DNA of 64,000 nucleotides from Bacillus sp. FJAT-27225. GTDB lineage: Bacteria > Bacillota > Bacilli > Bacillales > Cytobacillaceae. The translations under genes were made by a program, and so were the position numbers. Below are positions 24,906-33,287 of this stretch, one piece after another. The notes beneath the pieces are model-generated. The model was not told the origin of the DNA. It did no database searches and saw only the letters and a list, made by a program, of their open reading frames with translations. Position 1 is the first letter of the stretch, and each line of letters starts with the position of its first letter. The stretch spans positions 124,001 through 188,000 of the forward strand of contig NZ_MAYU01000025.1 in assembly GCF_001685025.1 (NCBI RefSeq), given 5' to 3'.

Positions 24906-24974
24906 TGGCAACTCTCCGATTAAAGGGTAAAATGGTATCATGTTTACCATAGATTTTTTGTTGGAGAGAGTGCA

Positions 24975-25562
24975 ATGAAACATTCAAGAAGAAAGCGGAA
25001 AGCAGGAAGAATGAAAAACCTTGCTTTTGTGGTTCTGCTTGCTGGCGTGCTTTTCCTTGTCTGGAGGGCATCGGGCTATCCCGGACTTTTTTATCCTGGA
25101 AAAGATGCACCTATGCCAACGGAACTACATCCAGAGGTAAAACAAAAAGCAGATATACTCGTCAGCAGGGCAGCCGAAAAAGGCATCACCATACAAATCA
25201 CCGAAGGTTTTCGCAGTCACGAGGAGCAAGAGGCTTTATACGCAAAAGGAAGGACCGCCGAGGGCAATATCGTCACTCACGCCAGGGCGGGCGAATCATA
25301 TCATAATTTCGGCCTTGCAGTTGATTTTGCCCTCGTTGCCAAGAATGGAAACCTGATTTGGGATATGGAATACGATATGAACGGTAATAGCCAAAGCGAT
25401 TGGGAAGAAGTTGCTCTAATAGCCAAGGAGCTTGGTTTTGAATGGGGCGGGGACTGGCAAAATTTTAAGGATTACCCGCATCTGCAAATGTCGTTCGGGC
25501 TATCAATCAGAGAACTTCAGTGGGGGAAAAGGCCTCCAGGGAGCATCGTGGCAGAAAAATAA
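24975..25562 (+). CDS. M15 family peptidoglycan peptidase (CwlK/VanY-like)
   Basis: 195 residues. A basic N-terminus and membrane anchor (about 13-31) precede a peptidase M15 (VanY) domain. The zinc and catalytic marks are SYHNFGLAVDFAL (His and Asp ligands) and YPHLQM (His ligand), with EGFRSHEEQEALYAKGRT ahead of them. Members act as L-alanyl-D-glutamate or D-Ala-D-Ala peptidases in cell-wall turnover. GGAGAG precedes the ATG. A terminator follows at 25577-25606. Confidence 0.9.
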   Translation: MKHSRRKRKAGRMKNLAFVVLLAGVLFLVWRASGYPGLFYPGKDAPMPTELHPEVKQKADILVSRAAEKGITIQITEGFRSHEEQEALYAKGRTAEGNIVTHARAGESYHNFGLAVDFALVAKNGNLIWDMEYDMNGNSQSDWEEVALIAKELGFEWGGDWQNFKDYPHLQMSFGLSIRELQWGKRPPGSIVAEK

Positions 25563-25576
25563 TTAAAGGAATTAGA

Positions 25577-25606
25577 AACGGCGGGCCATTGGGGCACCGC
25601 CGTTTT
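25577..25606 (+). terminator. Terminator after the M15 peptidase gene
   Basis: AACGGCGG and CCGCCGTT form an 8-bp GC-rich stem, followed by TTT. Confidence 0.75.
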
Positions 25607-25612
25607 CATCGG

Positions 25613-26923
25613 TTATTTTTTAAAGTATGCTTGTGAAGCTTTTGAATTTTTGATTAAGACAGCGTACTGAAAATAATTGGCTGTTCCGTCTTTAATTGGC
25701 CTGTCAAGAAATAGAGTTTCTTTCCAAAAAGGCGAGTTTTTTCCGTTTAGCTTAAAAAGTGTGGTATCTGTTTCCGCAAACATGTCTAATTTTTCAATAT
25801 CAAAAAAATCATCCTCGAATGGGGCAGAACGAATGTTAGAATGCGGTTGATAGCTGTGAGAATCCTTATACATATATGCAATTGAAATAACCTTGCCCTT
25901 CGTCCTAGGAATTTCCTCATTAAGGATTTGCCCGAGGTGCGGGATTTGTTTTGAATAATAGTTTACGGGGTCACGGGTTGCTAACTCCGAAAGAAAAATA
26001 TGATCCCTGCCCCATTCGCCAAAAAATTTCGTGTTTTGGTTTAGTTTTTGAATCCAGTAAGCGAAGTTTTTTTTGAAAATTCCTTCTCGGACCACATTAA
26101 ATTCGCCTGCGCTTATTTTTAATGCTTCCATTTCATTGATTCCATTTTGCAAATTTTTAATCGTAAACATAAAAGAATCGAAGTCGTCTCCAAGCAAGTT
26201 CTTATACATTTCCTTCTTATCCTCGACATGTTCAATTAAATTTTTGACATATTCCTTATACTTTTCATCCGTTCCTTGCTCAAACCCATTTCCATCTTCC
26301 TTAATAAATGCTAGAATACGGCTGAATAGTTCCAATCCATCTATAGACAACGGCTTTTCTTTAATGAGCATATTTATATAAGATAATGCAACATTTGGGA
26401 CAGTTTCTCCATCAATTCCTAAAAAGAAAATCCGTTTTTCTTCGGGTAATTCTTTATTATAGTGATATATATTCTTAAGCATCGTAAATGTATCATCAAT
26501 TTCACCATGAGTGCCGCGGGCCTCTAGGGCAAGATAGGTAAATAATTTCTCGTCTCCTGTCTTAAGATACAGATTATAGTATTCACCAACTGAATATGGA
26601 ACCTCTGCGAGATAACGGGTAACACCGGCTTTTTGATTCAAGTAGAAGAGAAGCTTTGTCTGAATGGGAAAATTCAACTGGACAGAATGATATTCCCCGG
26701 TCAAAAATACAGTGTTGTTCAGAACATCTTTTTCTAATAATGCAAAATCTGAAAAATCGGTCGTGCTGTTAATGTTGATAGGAGTATAGTTATCTCTTAA
26801 ATAGTCTCTTGGTGAAAGTTGTTTTTTTGCTGAAACGGGTAAATCTTTCTGGGATTCCTGGTTAACACGGCATCCTGGTAATAGGATTGATAAGATGAGT
26901 AAAATCATAGCCAGCTTCCGCAA
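25613..26923 (-). CDS. Lipoprotein with an erythromycin-esterase/ChaN-like domain
   Basis: 436 residues. The lipobox LLPGC gives a lipid-modified Cys at about residue 18. The body contains VFLTGEYHSVQLNFPIQTKL, where Glu-x-His replaces the GE-x-THG of erythromycin esterases, then TRYLAEVPYSVGEYYNLYLKTG and FFLGIDGE. This block order is that of the Ere/ChaN-like superfamily. The fold is clear enough, but enzyme activity and substrate are not; it should not be read as a macrolide resistance gene. A terminator follows the converging M15 gene and another starts at 27011. Confidence 0.65.
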   Translation of the reverse strand: MRKLAMILLILSILLPGCRVNQESQKDLPVSAKKQLSPRDYLRDNYTPININSTTDFSDFALLEKDVLNNTVFLTGEYHSVQLNFPIQTKLLFYLNQKAGVTRYLAEVPYSVGEYYNLYLKTGDEKLFTYLALEARGTHGEIDDTFTMLKNIYHYNKELPEEKRIFFLGIDGETVPNVALSYINMLIKEKPLSIDGLELFSRILAFIKEDGNGFEQGTDEKYKEYVKNLIEHVEDKKEMYKNLLGDDFDSFMFTIKNLQNGINEMEALKISAGEFNVVREGIFKKNFAYWIQKLNQNTKFFGEWGRDHIFLSELATRDPVNYYSKQIPHLGQILNEEIPRTKGKVISIAYMYKDSHSYQPHSNIRSAPFEDDFFDIEKLDMFAETDTTLFKLNGKNSPFWKETLFLDRPIKDGTANYFQYAVLIKNSKASQAYFKK

Positions 26924-27010
26924 ACTGTCCCCCTCCTAAAATAAATTAACAGCATATTAATCATATCACTGACAAAGAGGGATGGAATAATTTTCTTGTA
27001 AAAAATATAC

Positions 27011-27046
27011 AAAAAACGCCCAAATTTAGAAATTTGGGCGTTTTTG
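27011..27046. terminator. Terminator between the esterase-like and receiver genes
   Basis: AAAAACGCCCAAATTT and AAATTTGGGCGTTTTT form a near-perfect 16-bp stem with a tiny loop, usable in both directions. It ends the receiver gene transcript on the minus strand. Confidence 0.85.
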
Positions 27047-27105
27047 GGCAAATTCGGAAGAAGGCTTAGCAGGAAAGCTGGGACGGAACTAAATTAACAC
27101 CTGTG

Positions 27106-27480
27106 CTAGCTATGTATGTGCCGGGCCATCTCTAGCTGTTCAAATGAAGCTACTAACCCTTCAAAATCTGGTTTTTGAAAAAAACCTTTTGCCCCAAGTT
27201 CGAGTGATTGAGTGATAAGGCACTTGTCCTTGAAAGTGGACATCATAAAAACCGATGCTTCCGGATTAATCCGGATAATTTCTCTCAATGCTTCATACCC
27301 GTTCATTTCAGGCATAAGAAATTCGAGCATAACGATATCAGGGCCTGTATTCAAAAATTTTTCTACGGCCTGTTTACCATTTTCAGCTTCCCCTGTAATT
27401 CTGTACTTTGTTTTATGAAGCTTCTGTTTAAGTACGCCTCGGATAAGGATGGAACGATCAGCAACTAATATGGATTTCAT
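27106..27480 (-). CDS. Stand-alone receiver domain protein with Glu at the phosphorylation site
   Basis: A 124-residue CheY-like protein with no output domain. The receiver fold is complete: VADRS (acidic pocket, only D8 kept), DIVMLEFLMPEMNG in place of DIVxLDxxMPxMNG, MMST (switch Ser/Thr) and K103 in FFQKP. The acceptor Asp is replaced by E53, which cannot be phosphorylated normally and often mimics the phosphorylated state. AAGGGG precedes the ATG. A c-di-GMP-I riboswitch sits in the leader, so expression follows c-di-GMP. It may bind a motility, adhesion or sporulation partner as if permanently active. Confidence 0.9.
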   Translation of the reverse strand: MKSILVADRSILIRGVLKQKLHKTKYRITGEAENGKQAVEKFLNTGPDIVMLEFLMPEMNGYEALREIIRINPEASVFMMSTFKDKCLITQSLELGAKGFFQKPDFEGLVASFEQLEMARHIHS

Positions 27481-27537
27481 GTCTACGACCCCTTCGCCGT
27501 TTTAAAAGGCAAATCAGGTAGTGATTTTAAGTTATAG

Positions 27538-27628
27538 CGTACCTGCAACCCGGCTGCCATGACAATTACTTGTTTTAGGCCCGTGGCTTTGCGTCTTTTA
27601 CTTTCGTAAAATTTGCCCTTTCCCTCAT
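27538..27628 (-). ncRNA. c-di-GMP-I (GEMM-I) riboswitch
   Basis: Read on the minus strand the leader has the GEMM-I core in order: GGGCAAA, the tetraloop-closing CGAAAG, GACGCAAAGCC, CGGGCCTAA and GGCAGCCGGGTTGC. It ends about 58 bases before the receiver ATG. Downstream, AAATCA and TGATTT form a short hairpin before GCCTTTTAAAACGGC, possibly part of the expression platform. Whether c-di-GMP turns the gene on or off cannot be decided by eye. Confidence 0.93.
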
Positions 27629-27953
27629 AGTAGCATGGGTAACTAGTGAAACAATAGGACTTTCGGCATGTTTTTTTCGACAAATCGAACGTGTTTTCGG
27701 TTAGTTGTCTGGCAGAAAACGCAGTAATATAGCGGATTTAAGAGATTTAGCAGTATGTATGGAGGCAGATATAAAAGGGTTGGGAAAATTCTCACAGACG
27801 AAGGTTTGGAGGAGATTGGATTATATTATCCCGCGATTTTGAAACATGCGTAGGAAGCCACTGCCGCGACGAGGAAGAACTGTCACTGTTTGCCGGAAAA
27901 GGAGAGGGTTCTCGTTGGCAAACAAGAACCCTCCCACATGGTTAGTTATCACT

Positions 27954-28154
27954 TTATCTCATTTTGTCGATGTGATCGTTGAATTCGCTGGCGAGTTTTT
28001 CTTTGGCATGGCCCAGTTTTTCTTCGGCTTTGCCCTTGCCTTTTTCTACATTGCCCTTGGCTTCTAACGATTCATTTCCTGAAAGTTTGCCGGCTGCCCT
28101 TTTTGCCTCGCCGGTAAGCTGGTCGAATGCACCTTTTGATTCATGTTTGTTCAT
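27954..28154 (-). CDS. CsbD family stress protein
   Basis: A 66-residue, highly charged helical protein. It has the family pattern GAFDQLTGEAKRAAGKLSGN, followed by AKGNVEKGKGKAEEKLGHAK. CsbD proteins are general-stress (sigma B in Bacillus subtilis) proteins of unknown biochemical role. The ATG follows AAAGGAGGCTGC. A hairpin (GAGGGTTCT...AGAACCCTC, about 27906-27936) follows the gene. Confidence 0.9.
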   Translation of the reverse strand: MNKHESKGAFDQLTGEAKRAAGKLSGNESLEAKGNVEKGKGKAEEKLGHAKEKLASEFNDHIDKMR

Positions 28155-28232
28155 GTTTGCAGCCTCCTTTGAAAGTAGCTCTATTCTTCTTTACCCGGTT
28201 AAGGAAGGAGCGAAACAGGGAGGCTAATTTAT

Positions 28233-29495
28233 TTATTGGGCAGTCCTGGCTGCGAGAGAGTTCTTAAGCCAATTTTTCCCTTCGACAAGGCGGGCCACAA
28301 GCATTGCGCAAACCGTATTTCCTGTAGAATTCAAAAGTGTTGCAGGCGCGTCAATGATCGTTGAAATAACGGCTATTATTGGCAGGACCTCCGGAGGAAA
28401 ACCGAACACACTAATAATTAGCATTTCGCCAATCATACCACCGCCAGGAATGGCCCCCATCACGGCCCCGACCAGGAACGAGACAGCAAGGATACTCAAA
28501 ATGCTGGAGAGGCTCGTCATGTCCTTCCCGAATAGTCCGAACAAGAAAACAATCTTTAGAACACCGCCAAAAACGGAACCGTCCTTATGGGTATTCGCAC
28601 CGAGGGGAACAACCGTTTCTGCTATGTCCTTCGGAACACCCATCCTTTTTGTTGCTTCAAGATTGACAGGAATGCTGGCAGCGCTTGAACAGGTTGCAAT
28701 CGCTGTTACGGAAGGAGTAATGACGTGCTTCCAGAACGTCCGTACTCCGGCCTTGCCTCCTGCCAAAAAGGCGTACAAAGTAAAAAAGCCAAAGTAATAA
28801 ATGACAGTAAGGCCAAGGTATAAAAGGAACGTCCGAAGATAGCCCTCCAAAATTTGCGGGCCAAGCTCACCAATCACGGCTGCAAAATAAGCTCCAAGCC
28901 CAATTGGAGCATAGTACATGACTAGCTTGACCACCTTCATCATGACCTCAGTTGCCGACGAAAGAAAACCCGCTACAGGCCTGCCTTTTTCACCAGCCAT
29001 TGCTGTGGCCAGGCCAAACAGCACCGAAAAAACAATCAATTGAAGCATATTGCTTCTGGAAAAAAGATTAATAAAATCCGGGACCGTAACCGTGGCAACC
29101 AATTGGTCGGCAAGCGATATGTCTTTTACCTCTTCAGTTTCGGCATTTTCCATTAATTTTTCAACTGCAGAAATATCAGTATTTTCAAGTGGATTAACAA
29201 GTGTAGTTCCAATAAAGCCGATGATTGCAGAAAGGGCGGCGGTAAGGAAGAACACGAGGAAAATACTGCCCATAATCTTTCCAAGCCGTTTCATACCTTC
29301 CATATTGGCAATCGCTGCTGAAATACTAAAGAATACTAGAGGAACAATAATGGTTAATAATAGATTCAGGAATAAATCCCCTAGCGGCTTTACAACTGTG
29401 GCATCCGGCCCAAAAACGATTCCCGCTATTCCTCCGATTAAGAGAGCTGTCAAAAGAATGATAGACCAGGCGTAGTTTTTAAATAGTGAAGCCAT
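28233..29495 (-). CDS. Dicarboxylate/amino acid:cation symporter (DAACS family)
   Basis: A 420-residue transporter of the GltP/DctA/TcyP family. It shows the Ser-rich reentrant loop TCSSAASIPVNLEATKRMG, NTHKDGSVFGGVLKI in helix 7, and the second hairpin plus DAPATLLNSTGNTVCAMLVARL with substrate-binding Asp/Asn. Eight helices and two hairpins can be followed. It uses sodium or protons to take up glutamate, aspartate, C4-dicarboxylates or cystine; the exact substrate is not certain. Monocistronic. Confidence 0.92.
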   Translation of the reverse strand: MASLFKNYAWSIILLTALLIGGIAGIVFGPDATVVKPLGDLFLNLLLTIIVPLVFFSISAAIANMEGMKRLGKIMGSIFLVFFLTAALSAIIGFIGTTLVNPLENTDISAVEKLMENAETEEVKDISLADQLVATVTVPDFINLFSRSNMLQLIVFSVLFGLATAMAGEKGRPVAGFLSSATEVMMKVVKLVMYYAPIGLGAYFAAVIGELGPQILEGYLRTFLLYLGLTVIYYFGFFTLYAFLAGGKAGVRTFWKHVITPSVTAIATCSSAASIPVNLEATKRMGVPKDIAETVVPLGANTHKDGSVFGGVLKIVFLFGLFGKDMTSLSSILSILAVSFLVGAVMGAIPGGGMIGEMLIISVFGFPPEVLPIIAVISTIIDAPATLLNSTGNTVCAMLVARLVEGKNWLKNSLAARTAQ

Positions 29496-29555
29496 GTTTA
29501 TACCTACTTCCTTTTAAACTGCATTATTTAGTGTGTTGGCTCATAAAAAAAAGAA

Positions 29556-29585
29556 GGGGATGCCACAAATTTGTGCCATCCCCTC
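29556..29585 (-). terminator. Terminator of the M42 peptidase gene
   Basis: On the minus strand GGGGATGGCACAAA-TTTGTGGCATCCCC forms a long stem followed by TTCTTTTTTTT. The DAACS gene starts about 60 bases further on. Confidence 0.85.
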
Positions 29586-29591
29586 ATTGGG

Positions 29592-30680
29592 TTAGATCAC
29601 CATTTCAGTCTGGACGTATTCAACCAGAAGAGAGAAAGTGTGTTCTAGGGAAGAGCGATGCGTCCTTTCAAAGGCATGCGAGGAATCAATGCCAGGGCCA
29701 ACAAGACCATGGACAATATCGTGCCCGGACCTGATTGCTGCTGAAGCATCCGATCCGTAATAAGGATAAATATCAAGCTTGTAAGGAATCCCTTTTTCTT
29801 CGGCAAGCTGGGTTAATTTTTTCCTTAATCCATAATGGTAAGGGCCGCTCGCATCCTTCACACAGATGGATACGGTATATTCGTCGGTTTGCTGGCCATC
29901 CCCCATTGCCCCCATATCTACAGCCAGGTATTCGACTGTCTCAGGTGTAATATTCGAGTTGCCGCCGTATCCAATTTCTTCGTTGTTTGAGAAGAGAAAA
30001 TGAGTTGTATAGGGGAGTTCGATTCCTTCTGTTTTGACCTTTTTGATTAACTCGAGGAGGATGGCTACGCTAGCCTTATCATCCAAATGGCGAGACTTTA
30101 CATAACCTGACTCCGTTACCTGGACCCTTGGGTCGAAAGAAACAAAATCGCCTACCTCTATTCCAAGTGCGCGCACTTCTTCAGCGCTATGTACCTTCTC
30201 ATCAATTCTAATTTCAATATTTGCCTGGTTCCGTTCGGCTTTTCCAGCATCTTTATAGACATGTACCGATTGCTGGTGCATTAGGATAGTTCCAGAATAT
30301 GTCTTGCCTGAACTTGTTTCAATCGTGCAATATTCTCCTTCGATGGAATTAAAGGCAAATCCGCCAATCAAGTCGATTTTCAGTCGTCCGCTTGGCTTGA
30401 TTTCCTTGACCATCGCCCCTAATGTATCAAGATGGGCAGTCAGCATCCTATGTCTGTTGTTGTTTTTTCCAGGAAGCGTTGCGATTAACCCGCCTTTTCG
30501 ATTTCGTTTCATTTCAACGCCGAGATCGCCGAGAAACGCCTCTACGTAAGCAATCGCTTTTTCGGTATTGCCTGTTGGGCTTGGGATTGAAACCAAGTCG
30601 GCAAGCATAGTTACAATATCATTCGTATGTCCTTTTTCCAAGTAAAAAATCGCCTCTTTCCTGTCTGAATTCTTTCTCAA
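29592..30680 (-). CDS. M42 family metallopeptidase (glutamyl aminopeptidase-like)
   Basis: A 362-residue cytoplasmic M42 aminopeptidase, usually a dodecamer with two metal ions. The marks are TAHLDTLG (His and Asp ligand), SRHLDDKASVA (bridging Asp), SNNEEIGYGGN (catalytic Glu and Glu ligand), VDMGAMGDG (Asp ligand) and HAFERTHRSS (His ligand). The start is TTG with GGAGGT seven bases upstream. It probably trims peptides; substrate preference cannot be read out. Confidence 0.9.
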   Translation of the reverse strand: MRKNSDRKEAIFYLEKGHTNDIVTMLADLVSIPSPTGNTEKAIAYVEAFLGDLGVEMKRNRKGGLIATLPGKNNNRHRMLTAHLDTLGAMVKEIKPSGRLKIDLIGGFAFNSIEGEYCTIETSSGKTYSGTILMHQQSVHVYKDAGKAERNQANIEIRIDEKVHSAEEVRALGIEVGDFVSFDPRVQVTESGYVKSRHLDDKASVAILLELIKKVKTEGIELPYTTHFLFSNNEEIGYGGNSNITPETVEYLAVDMGAMGDGQQTDEYTVSICVKDASGPYHYGLRKKLTQLAEEKGIPYKLDIYPYYGSDASAAIRSGHDIVHGLVGPGIDSSHAFERTHRSSLEHTFSLLVEYVQTEMVI

Positions 30681-30873
30681 TTATACCTCCATAGTTTGGT
30701 TGTGGGAAACAAAATACGAACCTTATGCATTTTTTCCCCAAACAGGCATACGGTAAATAGGTGGACGGAATTTTCTGAAAGTTGATTAAATCCAATTTTT
30801 GATGGGTATAACTGTGTATAGAAGAACAGGCTATAGCCTAGTTCAAAATAATAAAGATAGCGGGGGAGACAAA

Positions 30874-31182
30874 GTGACAAGGTTCGAATTACACCATATG
30901 AAACCTAAAAAATCCAGTTTGTACAAGTGGATTGCTGCGTTTGCTTTCTTGCTAGTCTGCATCGGGCTCATGGTGGGATTCAGCAAATACGCACAAAGTA
31001 CAATTAAAATAGAAGCGCCTGAGATTGACCATGGGCGTAAAGTCATTGTTCATTTACCAAATGGAAAAGAAGTATTCACCTATGAAAACCTTATCGTAAA
31101 AGAAGGCGATAAGCTCCTGTATAAAGGCGAACGCAACACACTCGATTTGACTGGCGGAAAAGTAGAATATAAGGAATGGTAA
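30874..31182 (+). CDS. Small membrane-anchored hypothetical protein
   Basis: 102 residues from the GTG at 30874, which has GGGGGAG eight bases upstream. A basic N-terminus, one membrane helix (about 19-37) and an extracytoplasmic C-terminal part with KVIVHLPNGKEVFTYENLIV and KLLYKGERNTLDLTGGKVEY, which looks like a small beta-domain. No family recognised. A terminator follows at once. Confidence 0.75.
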   Translation: MTRFELHHMKPKKSSLYKWIAAFAFLLVCIGLMVGFSKYAQSTIKIEAPEIDHGRKVIVHLPNGKEVFTYENLIVKEGDKLLYKGERNTLDLTGGKVEYKEW

Positions 31183-31185
31183 GGA

Positions 31186-31219
31186 AGAGGGCTGCACCGA
31201 AGGATGGTGCAGCTCTTTT
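31186..31219 (+). terminator. Terminator after the small membrane protein
   Basis: GAGGGCTGCACC and GGTGCAGCTCTT pair around an 8-base loop, followed by TTTC. Confidence 0.8.
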
Positions 31220-31334
31220 CTGTGGGCGAATTAGGTTCATATTAGGCGGTTGGGTGGAATTTATATCATTAATTCGTATGCTAAGTGGGAGTCCGAACTT
31301 CATTTAGTAGCATTAAATGACGATTCGCACACTA

Positions 31335-31515
31335 GGATTAATACACGAAACCGCGTTTAGTAGATTAAACTGTGGTTTCGGCGCTGAGATTTATCTGCCA
31401 AACCGCGTTTAGAAGATTAATCTGTGATTTCGGCGCTGCGATTTATCCACGAAACCGCGTTTTGAAGATTAATCGGTGGTCTGGGCGGAGGATTAATCCA
31501 CGAAACTATTCTTAG
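31335..31515. repeat. 52-bp tandem repeat, family with CGAAACCGCG core, about 3.5 copies
   Basis: The core (C/G)AAACCGCG recurs at 31347, 31399 and 31451, with a decayed copy at 31502: spacings of 52, 52 and 51. Each unit also has GATTAATC-like and GGTTTCGGCG stretches; GGTTTCG of one unit and CGAAACC of the next are inverted copies that can pair. It lies between converging genes, with no reading frame. Confidence 0.9.
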
Positions 31516-31548
31516 CAAATCAATCCTTGTAAAAGGAATAGCCTAAAA

Positions 31549-32502
31549 TTATTTAAACCACCCTTTTCTCCAGAAAAACAGGAACATTGCCAAACCAATC
31601 AATCCCATTGTACCCAAAGCTGCAAAATACCCGTATCTCCAAACAGTCTCCGGCATATATTCAAAATTCATCCCATAAATCCCGGCAATAAACGTTAATG
31701 GCATAAATATAGTCGTTATGACAGTCAAAACCTTCATTACCCGATTGGTTTCGTGACTATTCATGGAGAGTATACTGTCGCGGATATCCTTCGTGAGTTC
31801 CCTGTTGGAGTCAACTAAATCGGTCAGCTTCAGCAAGTGATCATGAATATCGGAGAAATAAGCACTCCGAAGCTGCAGCTCCGTAAGTTTTTGAGAGTTG
31901 AGCATCCTATAGATCAAATCTCTCATTGGTGCAACAGTATGGCGCAGCATCAACAAGCTTTTCCTAATATCAAAAACCTCTTTTAACAAACCTTCTGTTG
32001 AGCCGCCCGTATAGGCTTCGTCCATTTCATTCAGCTCATCCTCAATCCTGTACAAAGGCGGAAAATAATTATCAACGAGTTGATCTAATATGTGGTAAAG
32101 GATAAGCGACGGGCTATAGCTATCGCGATTTTTCGATGAAAGTACCCTGCGCCAAACTTCGCTTATTTCAGAAGAAGGGTGCTTATGAAAAGTAACGATG
32201 TAATTTTCGGCAAGAAAAATGTCAACTTCCTCTTTCTCGAGCGTTTCCTGGTTAATCGAATGTGCCACAAAGAAGGAATATCCTTCGTAATAATCCAGCT
32301 TTGGCCTCTGCAGCCTGTGGAGGCAGTCCTCAATGGCAAGAGGATGAAAATGGAGAGGACTGGCAAGAACGGATACTTCATCATCAGTAGGACTATTAAA
32401 ATCAATCCAGTACCAGCTATCGGAATCATTGCCGGCAAGACTTTCCACCGGCAAATTTTCAACAACTTCCCCGGCCTGGTTGAACGATATTGTACGAATC
32501 AT
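31549..32502 (-). CDS. corA: CorA family magnesium/cobalt transporter
   Basis: A 317-residue CorA/ZntB-type channel. A long cytoplasmic domain with the stalk helix leads to two C-terminal membrane helices. The signature loop is YGMNF followed by EYMPE, placed between TFIAGI and the last helix. The C-terminus is basic (FFWRKGWFK). It forms a homopentamer for Mg2+ (or Co2+) entry. The gap upstream of its start holds a 52-bp repeat array. Confidence 0.93.
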   Translation of the reverse strand: MIRTISFNQAGEVVENLPVESLAGNDSDSWYWIDFNSPTDDEVSVLASPLHFHPLAIEDCLHRLQRPKLDYYEGYSFFVAHSINQETLEKEEVDIFLAENYIVTFHKHPSSEISEVWRRVLSSKNRDSYSPSLILYHILDQLVDNYFPPLYRIEDELNEMDEAYTGGSTEGLLKEVFDIRKSLLMLRHTVAPMRDLIYRMLNSQKLTELQLRSAYFSDIHDHLLKLTDLVDSNRELTKDIRDSILSMNSHETNRVMKVLTVITTIFMPLTFIAGIYGMNFEYMPETVWRYGYFAALGTMGLIGLAMFLFFWRKGWFK

Positions 32503-32653
32503 AGCTGTCTCCTCAAACGTATTTTGTTCATCATATCAAACATGCCTTCCTGAGGAAAACTAACAGTATTAGGGGAGGTGCAGGTGCTTGTGAGCACCAG
32601 GACACGGACGAGAGTACTCTGTGAGATTGAAATTCGTTTAAAAGTACAGATTA

Positions 32654-32913
32654 TTGGCTATACTTTTTATGTCGCCAGCGCTTGAAATGAGTTCAATACG
32701 ATTTATTGGTTACATTTTGAAGGTCTCCAGAACTCGAAACGCGTCCAATAGGATTTATTAGTTACATTTTGAAGGTCTCCAGGACTCGAAACGTGTCCAA
32801 TAGGATTCATTGGTTACATTTTGAACGTCACCAAAGCTTGAAACGTGTCCAATGCCAACAATTGGCTACATTCTACATTCTGCCGAAGCTTGTAACTTGC
32901 CTGCCGAACCTAT
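32654..32913. repeat. 52-bp tandem repeat, family with TTGGTTACATTTTGAA core, five units
   Basis: The TTGG/TTAG mark falls at 32654, 32706, 32758, 32810 and 32862, exactly 52 bases apart each time. Most units end GTCCAATAG(G)ATT(T/C)A, so unit joints carry CCAATA-N5-TATTGG or a near variant, a 6-bp inverted repeat. The same joint motif occurs in the repeat at 60501-60656, whose interior differs. No reading frame or promoter inside. Confidence 0.93.
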
Positions 32914-32959
32914 AGATTTGTCTGGTTTTTTTTCAGAGAACCAAAAAGCCAGTAAAAAT

Positions 32960-32989
32960 TTGACTTGGCATACCGTAATTTAATATAAT
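32960..32989 (+). promoter_or_regulatory. proS: SigA promoter of the proS T-box transcript
   Basis: TTGACT (32960-32965) and TATAAT (32984-32989) with an 18-base spacer, directly upstream of the T-box leader. Confidence 0.75.
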
Positions 32990-32997
32990 TTTGAAAA

Positions 32998-33237
32998 AAC
33001 AATCGAAACTGTGATGGGGACTAGTAAAATGGACCGCAACCTTTCCAGAGAGGAAGCCGCATGCTGAGAGGCTTCCAGGCTGCACATTTGAACCTGCCCC
33101 GGAGTTCTGTATCGGGCAATTTGCGAAGATACGGCGGAGCGTTCCGTTATACGATAAGTGCGCAAGGAAGTTCCTTGCGAATTAGGGTGGTACCGCCAGG
33201 CCATGGTCCCTTTTTATAGGGATTATGGCCTTTTTGT
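32998..33237 (+). ncRNA. T-box riboswitch of proS
   Basis: The leader contains the conserved T-box sequence AGGGTGGTACCGC (33184-33196). Next comes a terminator (GGCCAT-GTCCC...GGGA-ATGGCC, then TTTTT, 33197-33236). Stem I begins around GATGGGGACTAGTA. Uncharged tRNA-Pro should pair with the specifier and the T-box and allow read-through into proS. A CCT in GAACCTGCC is a possible proline specifier, but I have not verified its place in the specifier loop. Confidence 0.92.
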
Positions 33238-33287
33238 ATTGGTTTGGGGACGGAACGCTAAATTCAAAAGGAAAAGGAGAGAGAATC

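Noticed and set aside
25613-26923. The Ere-like lipoprotein as a macrolide resistance enzyme
   Set aside because: The usual GE-x-THG block is altered and the protein is a surface lipoprotein; only the fold is supported.
27483-27683. A 66-codon minus-strand frame upstream of the receiver gene
   Set aside because: It coincides with the c-di-GMP riboswitch; the sequence is explained by the RNA.
31335-32913. The 52-bp arrays as CRISPR arrays
   Set aside because: The whole unit is repeated, including what would be the spacer, and only two to five decayed copies exist.
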